A DNA stretch of 64,000 nt, from contig NZ_LN999808.1 of the NCBI RefSeq assembly GCF_001517665.2, positions 310,001 through 374,000 on the forward strand. The letters are read 5' to 3'. Origin of the DNA: Peptoniphilus phoceensis (GTDB lineage: Bacteria; Bacillota; Clostridia; Tissierellales; Peptoniphilaceae). Every line of letters begins with the position of its first letter. Position 1 is the stretch's first letter. This document shows positions 60,292-64,000 of the stretch, in pieces. The notes under the pieces are model-generated. The model was given only the letters and a program-made list of their open reading frames with translations. It made no database searches and was not told the DNA's origin. The translations under genes were made by a program, and so were the position numbers.

Positions 60292-61221
60292 ATGACAAAA
60301 TATGTATTAAAAAGACTCTTGATTTTAATACCTACTCTTCTTGGTGTAAGTTTTATTGTATTCTTGCTTCTTTATCTATCACCTGGAGATGCTGCCCTTG
60401 CAGCAGCAGGCCCCAATGCTCCAAAGGAAACAGTAGAAGCTATAAGAGAGAGTCTAGGACTAAATGAACCCTTCTTGGTTCAATATGGTAATTATTTAAA
60501 AAACCTAGTCTTACATTTTGATTTGGGCACAAGTTATCAATCAGGAAGATCAGTTACAGAAGCACTTTTAAGAGTTTTTCCAACAACTATTAAACTTGCA
60601 GGTGGGGCTCTTATTATTGCAATTATAATGGGTATAACTTTTGGAGTTATTGCAGCTTTAAACAAAAATACTTTTGTTGATTCCATTATCACAGCTTTAG
60701 GAATGATTGGACTTGCTATGCCGATTTTCTGGTCAGGACTTTTATTAATTATAATTTTTTCTACAAAGTTAAAACTTTTACCTGCATCAGGATTTTCTTC
60801 CATAAAGCAGATGATCCTTCCTTGGTTTGCCCTTGGATTTCAATCATCTGCAGTAATAATGAGGATGACAAGATCTGCCATGTTAGATGTTTTGGACAAG
60901 GATTATATTAGGACTGCTTATTCAAAGGGACTTAGCAAGAAAAAAATTATTTTTGTTCACGCTCTAAAAAATGCAATGATTCCAGTTATAACAACAATTG
61001 GACTTCAAGCAGGAGGACTTCTTGGTGGAAGTATATTGACAGAAACTATTTTTTCTATACCAGGAATTGGAAGACTAATGGTTGACTCTATAAAAACTCG
61101 TGACTATCCAATTATCCTTGGAGCAATTATGCTTATAGCCATAGTTTATTCAGTGATTTCCATTGTAGTGGATATACTTTACGGATTTATTAATCCTAGA
61201 ATAAAGTCAGAGTACAAGTAG
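60292..61221 (+). CDS. Peptide ABC transporter permease, DppB/OppB type
   Basis: The 309-residue protein has six helices and the family opening MTKYVLKRLLILIPTLLG, with the EAA-type loop AYSKGLSKKKIIFVHALKNA (about residues 203-222) that contacts the ATPase. It forms the channel with the DppC/OppC-type protein. ATG 60292 follows AAAGGATT; the upstream in-frame ATG lies in the hairpin region and has no good site. It is 7 bases before the next gene. Confidence 0.93.
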   Translation: MTKYVLKRLLILIPTLLGVSFIVFLLLYLSPGDAALAAAGPNAPKETVEAIRESLGLNEPFLVQYGNYLKNLVLHFDLGTSYQSGRSVTEALLRVFPTTIKLAGGALIIAIIMGITFGVIAALNKNTFVDSIITALGMIGLAMPIFWSGLLLIIIFSTKLKLLPASGFSSIKQMILPWFALGFQSSAVIMRMTRSAMLDVLDKDYIRTAYSKGLSKKKIIFVHALKNAMIPVITTIGLQAGGLLGGSILTETIFSIPGIGRLMVDSIKTRDYPIILGAIMLIAIVYSVISIVVDILYGFINPRIKSEYK

Positions 61222-61228
61222 GTGAGAT

Positions 61229-62071
61229 ATGTTAAAGAGATTTAAAACATTTTTTAAATATTATAAGAGGAACAAAATTGCACTTGTCGCTCTTGGAATT
61301 TTAATTCTAATAATTTTTGCGGCAATTTTTGCAGATTTCCTTGCACCTTACGACTACACAGAACAATTTCCAAAAGACAATTTTTTAAAACCAAGTGCTA
61401 AACATTTAATGGGAACAGATAATTTTGGACGTGACATATTTTCAAGAGTCCTAAAGGGAGCACAAATTTCTCTAAAAATTGGATTCTCATCAGTAATTAT
61501 CTCAACAGTAATTGGAGTTATTATTGGTGCCTTTGCAGGATATTATGAAGGAGTTTTTGATGCCATAATAATGAGAGTTATGGACACAATATTATCAATT
61601 CCACAACTTGTCCTTGCCATTGCCCTTGCAGCAGCTCTTGGTGGAGGAATGAGAAATTTAATTTTGGCAGTTTCTCTTTCATCTATTCCCTCCTATGCAA
61701 GAATTGTTAGAAGTCAGGTTATGTCCGTAAAAAATTTAGAATACATTGAATCAGCGAGACTTGCAGGTGTTAAAACTTTTAAATTAATTTTTGCAGAAAT
61801 TCTTCCCAACTGTTTTGCGCCTATAATTGTTCAAGCAACTATTGGAGTTGGGACTGCTATTTTATCTGCAGCTTCACTTTCCTTTATTGGAATGGGAATT
61901 ATGCCACCAGAAGCAGAATGGGGTCAAATGCTATCTGAGGGGAGAGCTTATATAAGAAATTATCCTCACATAACATTATTTCCAGGTATAGCAATTGCCC
62001 TTACTATCTTAGTTTTAAATATAGTTGGCGACGCCCTAAGAGATGCCTTTGATCCAAAGTTCAGGAGGTAA
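61229..62071 (+). CDS. Peptide ABC transporter permease, DppC/OppC type
   Basis: The 280-residue protein has an N-terminal helix, FLAPYDYTEQ, the GTDNFGRDIFSRVL motif (about residues 66-79) typical of DppC/OppC, five further helices, and the loop ESARLAGVKTFKLIFAEILP. It pairs with the DppB/OppB-type permease. The next gene begins one base after its stop, with AGGAGG inside this gene. Confidence 0.93.
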   Translation: MLKRFKTFFKYYKRNKIALVALGILILIIFAAIFADFLAPYDYTEQFPKDNFLKPSAKHLMGTDNFGRDIFSRVLKGAQISLKIGFSSVIISTVIGVIIGAFAGYYEGVFDAIIMRVMDTILSIPQLVLAIALAAALGGGMRNLILAVSLSSIPSYARIVRSQVMSVKNLEYIESARLAGVKTFKLIFAEILPNCFAPIIVQATIGVGTAILSAASLSFIGMGIMPPEAEWGQMLSEGRAYIRNYPHITLFPGIAIALTILVLNIVGDALRDAFDPKFRR

Positions 62072-62072
62072 T

Positions 62073-63029
62073 ATGTTATTAGAAATAAAAAACCTTGAAG
62101 TTTTTTTTAAAAGCTCCCAAGGAATTGTAAAAGCAGTTAATAAAGTAAATATAAATACTCGTGACGGGATGACAACGGCTATTGTTGGAGAAAGTGGATC
62201 GGGAAAATCTGTGACAACACTTGCAATTATGGGTTTACTTGACAAGTCCTCTCTTGAAAAAATTTCTGGAGAAATAAATTTTGAAGGGAAAAATCTTCTA
62301 GAACTTTCAGCTGAAGAACTTAGAAAGATCAGGGGAAATGAAATTTCAATGATTTTTCAAGAACCAATGACTTCCCTAAATCCAGCCTTAAAAGTTGGTT
62401 ACCAAATGTCTGAAGTCTTTAGAACTCACTTTAAGATGGACAAAAAAACAGCCAAAGAAAAATCTATTGAGATGATAAAAAAAGTTGAAATAGATAGGGC
62501 TGAAGATGTCTACAATTCTTACCCTCACGAACTTTCTGGAGGTATGAGACAAAGAATTATGATTGCCATGGCACTCTCATCTTCTCCAAAACTTTTAATA
62601 GCAGATGAGCCGACGACAGCCTTAGACGTGACTATCCAAAAAGAAGTCTTGGAGCTTATGAAAAAATTAAAAGAAGATATGAAGGCTTCTATTATTTTTA
62701 TAACTCACGATCTTGGAGTTGTGTCTGATATTGCAGATTATGTAAATGTAATGTATGCAGGTAAAGTTGTGGAAAGAGCAAAGGCTCGTGATATTTTTAA
62801 TAATCCACTTCATCCTTACACAAGAGGACTAATTAAGGCGATACCAAGTGCTCACAAGAAAAAGGATGAGCTATACACAATTAGGGGATCTGTGCCAAAT
62901 CCAATAGATCTTCCAGAACGTTGCAACTTCTGTGACAGGTGTGATGAAAAAATGAAAATTTGTGAAGAAAAGCTACCTGAAGAAGTTGATATTGATGGAC
63001 ATAAGGTAAGTTGTTTCTTGTACAGGTGA
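62073..63029 (+). CDS. Peptide ABC transporter ATPase, DppD/OppD type
   Basis: The 318-residue ATPase has Walker A GESGSGKS (about residues 36-43), Q-loop MIFQEPMTSLNP, signature LSGGMRQR and Walker B LLIADEPTTALD. The C-terminal oligopeptide-transporter extension has cysteines in RCNFCDRC and CEEKLPEE, typical of a structural iron-sulfur site. ATG 62073 follows AGGAGG; the longer frame starts within the previous gene. The DppF/OppF gene begins 4 bases later. Confidence 0.94.
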   Translation: MLLEIKNLEVFFKSSQGIVKAVNKVNINTRDGMTTAIVGESGSGKSVTTLAIMGLLDKSSLEKISGEINFEGKNLLELSAEELRKIRGNEISMIFQEPMTSLNPALKVGYQMSEVFRTHFKMDKKTAKEKSIEMIKKVEIDRAEDVYNSYPHELSGGMRQRIMIAMALSSSPKLLIADEPTTALDVTIQKEVLELMKKLKEDMKASIIFITHDLGVVSDIADYVNVMYAGKVVERAKARDIFNNPLHPYTRGLIKAIPSAHKKKDELYTIRGSVPNPIDLPERCNFCDRCDEKMKICEEKLPEEVDIDGHKVSCFLYR

Positions 63030-63033
63030 TTAT

Positions 63034-63834
63034 ATGGAAGATAAAATAATTTTACAGGTCAAAAATTTAAACAAGGAATTCAAATTAAATAAAAACAAGA
63101 CTCTAAAGGCAGTTAATGATATTTCCTTTGACTTAAAGACTTCACACACATTGGGAGTAGTTGGAGAAAGTGGATCTGGTAAATCAACTCTTGCCAGGTG
63201 CGTAATGGGTCTTTATCCTGATGCCAGTGGAGGAATAATTTATCAAGGGAAAAATATTTTAGAGGAAAATCAAAGAGAATTAAAAGCTTACAGAAGAGAT
63301 GTCCAAATGATTTTTCAAGATCCTTATTCTTCCCTTAATCCAAGAAAAAAATGTAAGGATATTATTGCATCGGGCATAAGAAATCTCTTGGGAGAAAAAG
63401 ACAAGAAAAAGATTTATAAAAAAGTTCTTGAAACCATGGAAATTTGTGGTTTATCAGAATATCACATGGAGAGATATCCCCATGAATTTTCTGGAGGTCA
63501 AAGACAGAGAATTTCCATTGCAAGAGCTCTTGCAGTTGATCCAAAGATAATTGTCGCTGATGAACCAACATCTGCTCTTGATGTTTCTATTCAAGCACAA
63601 ATTATAAACTTAATGGAAAATTTGCAAAAAGATCTTGGTCTTTCTATGATTTTTATATCTCACGACCTCTCTGTTGTTAGACACGTGGCAGAAGAAGTTC
63701 TTGTAATGTATCACGGTAAATGTGTGGAGTATGCAGATTCAGAAGAAATTTTTGAAAATCCAAAAGAAGCTTACACAAAGAAACTCCTCTCATCAGTTCC
63801 AGGGAAAAAACTTGCAGATTGCTATGATATTTAA
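63034..63834 (+). CDS. Peptide ABC transporter ATPase, DppF/OppF type
   Basis: The 266-residue ATPase has Walker A GESGSGKST (about residues 43-51), Q-loop MIFQDPYSSLNPR, signature FSGGQRQR and Walker B IIVADEPTSALD. It is shorter than many OppF proteins, since it lacks most of the C-terminal extension, ending shortly after KLLSSVPG. It pairs with the DppD/OppD-type ATPase. Site AGGTGA. It is the last gene of the operon. Confidence 0.93.
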   Translation: MEDKIILQVKNLNKEFKLNKNKTLKAVNDISFDLKTSHTLGVVGESGSGKSTLARCVMGLYPDASGGIIYQGKNILEENQRELKAYRRDVQMIFQDPYSSLNPRKKCKDIIASGIRNLLGEKDKKKIYKKVLETMEICGLSEYHMERYPHEFSGGQRQRISIARALAVDPKIIVADEPTSALDVSIQAQIINLMENLQKDLGLSMIFISHDLSVVRHVAEEVLVMYHGKCVEYADSEEIFENPKEAYTKKLLSSVPGKKLADCYDI

Positions 63835-63863
63835 GATGTGTGGAAAATTTTAAGTTGGGGTAT

Positions 63864-63910
63864 TATAATTAAATAAAGTAGATAAAACTGTAGTTTTCTA
63901 CAGTTTTTTA
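63864..63910 (+). terminator. TATAAT followed by a terminator hairpin
   Basis: AAACTGTAG (63885-63893), loop TTTT, CTACAGTTT (63898-63906), then T residues, ends the peptide transporter operon. A TATAAT at 63864-63869 lies 15 bases before the hairpin and may be a promoter for the next gene or a chance match. Confidence 0.75.
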
Positions 63911-63926
63911 TTTTGTAGGTGAAATT

Positions 63927-64000
63927 ATGATTGATGAAAATGGGAAAAAAATTTTTTATAGCGATGAAGAAAATAATTTTGATATTCCGCTTGAATTGAT
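63927..64000 (+). CDS. Start of a hypothetical gene (cut by window end)
   Basis: ATG 63927 follows AGGTGA and opens a frame that continues beyond the window: MIDENGKKIFYSDEENNFDI and on. It is acidic, without a signal peptide in the visible 24 residues. No family can be assigned from this much. Confidence 0.5.
   Translation, partial: MIDENGKKIFYSDEENNFDIPLEL

Overview
The window is low-GC DNA (roughly 30 percent GC by eye) with strong GGAGG ribosome sites, frequent TTG and GTG starts and short intrinsic terminators. Gene content (yybS-gdpP-rplI-dnaB cluster, one-chain PurL, [4Fe-4S]-type PurF, Rex, SdpR/SdpI, two-subunit iron-sulfur serine dehydratase, AbgT, GltS, class B sortase, SLH protein) points to an anaerobic, amino-acid-using Firmicute. 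My best guess is Tissierellia/Peptoniphilaceae (Anaerococcus or Peptoniphilus-like); this is inferred from gene content only. It looks like ordinary chromosome. I saw no rRNA, tRNA, CRISPR array, phage or transposase gene.

Layout. 0-17 kb is almost all plus strand: K+/H+-type antiporter, amino acid permease plus M18 aminopeptidase, a secreted SLH-anchored metallophosphoesterase bracketed by two copies of the same terminator block, purF-purL behind an unusual leader, several small proteins, and two paralogous membrane proteins. 17-24 kb holds a 47-codon chimeric gene remnant, a DUF438 protein, a DUF368 lipid-carrier transporter, an LTA-synthase-like sulfatase, a YpfJ-type peptidase, a lipid kinase and an Asp/Glu racemase. 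A 316-bp gap between convergent genes at 24.4-24.7 kb carries a cluster of DnaA boxes. 24.7-41 kb is mostly minus strand: ABC-F protein, Fic protein with tandem 51-bp upstream repeats, IclR regulator, SdpR/SdpI pair, nitrilase-uppP, yybS-gdpP-rplI-dnaB, DegV, MarR facing a radical SAM gene, and an AbgT transporter. 41-64 kb is mostly plus strand: serine dehydratase plus transporter, a GntR-peptidase-GltS cassette flanked by two 98-percent-identical SDR genes, lipid kinase-folD, ctlX, an APC permease, sortase B, rex, an OGG-type glycosylase, an aminotransferase, murA, and a five-gene peptide ABC transporter.

Together the genes describe a peptide and amino acid fermenter: uptake systems (two APC permeases, AbgT, DAACS, GltS, Opp/Dpp), peptidases (M18, M29-like), serine and citrulline/arginine-type catabolism, and redox control by Rex. 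A second theme is envelope lipid recycling: DUF368, UppP, LTA synthase and two diacylglycerol-kinase-family proteins, with MurA feeding peptidoglycan synthesis.

The most unusual observations are: the DnaA-box cluster far from any dnaA gene; the chimeric 47-codon gene whose 5' end copies the DUF368 gene and whose 3' end copies a membrane-protein paralog; the SDR-flanked three-gene cassette; the purF leader, with one small reading frame ending inside a terminator and a second overlapping the purF start; and a FolD that lacks the catalytic Lys and Gln. All functions are read from sequence without database searches.
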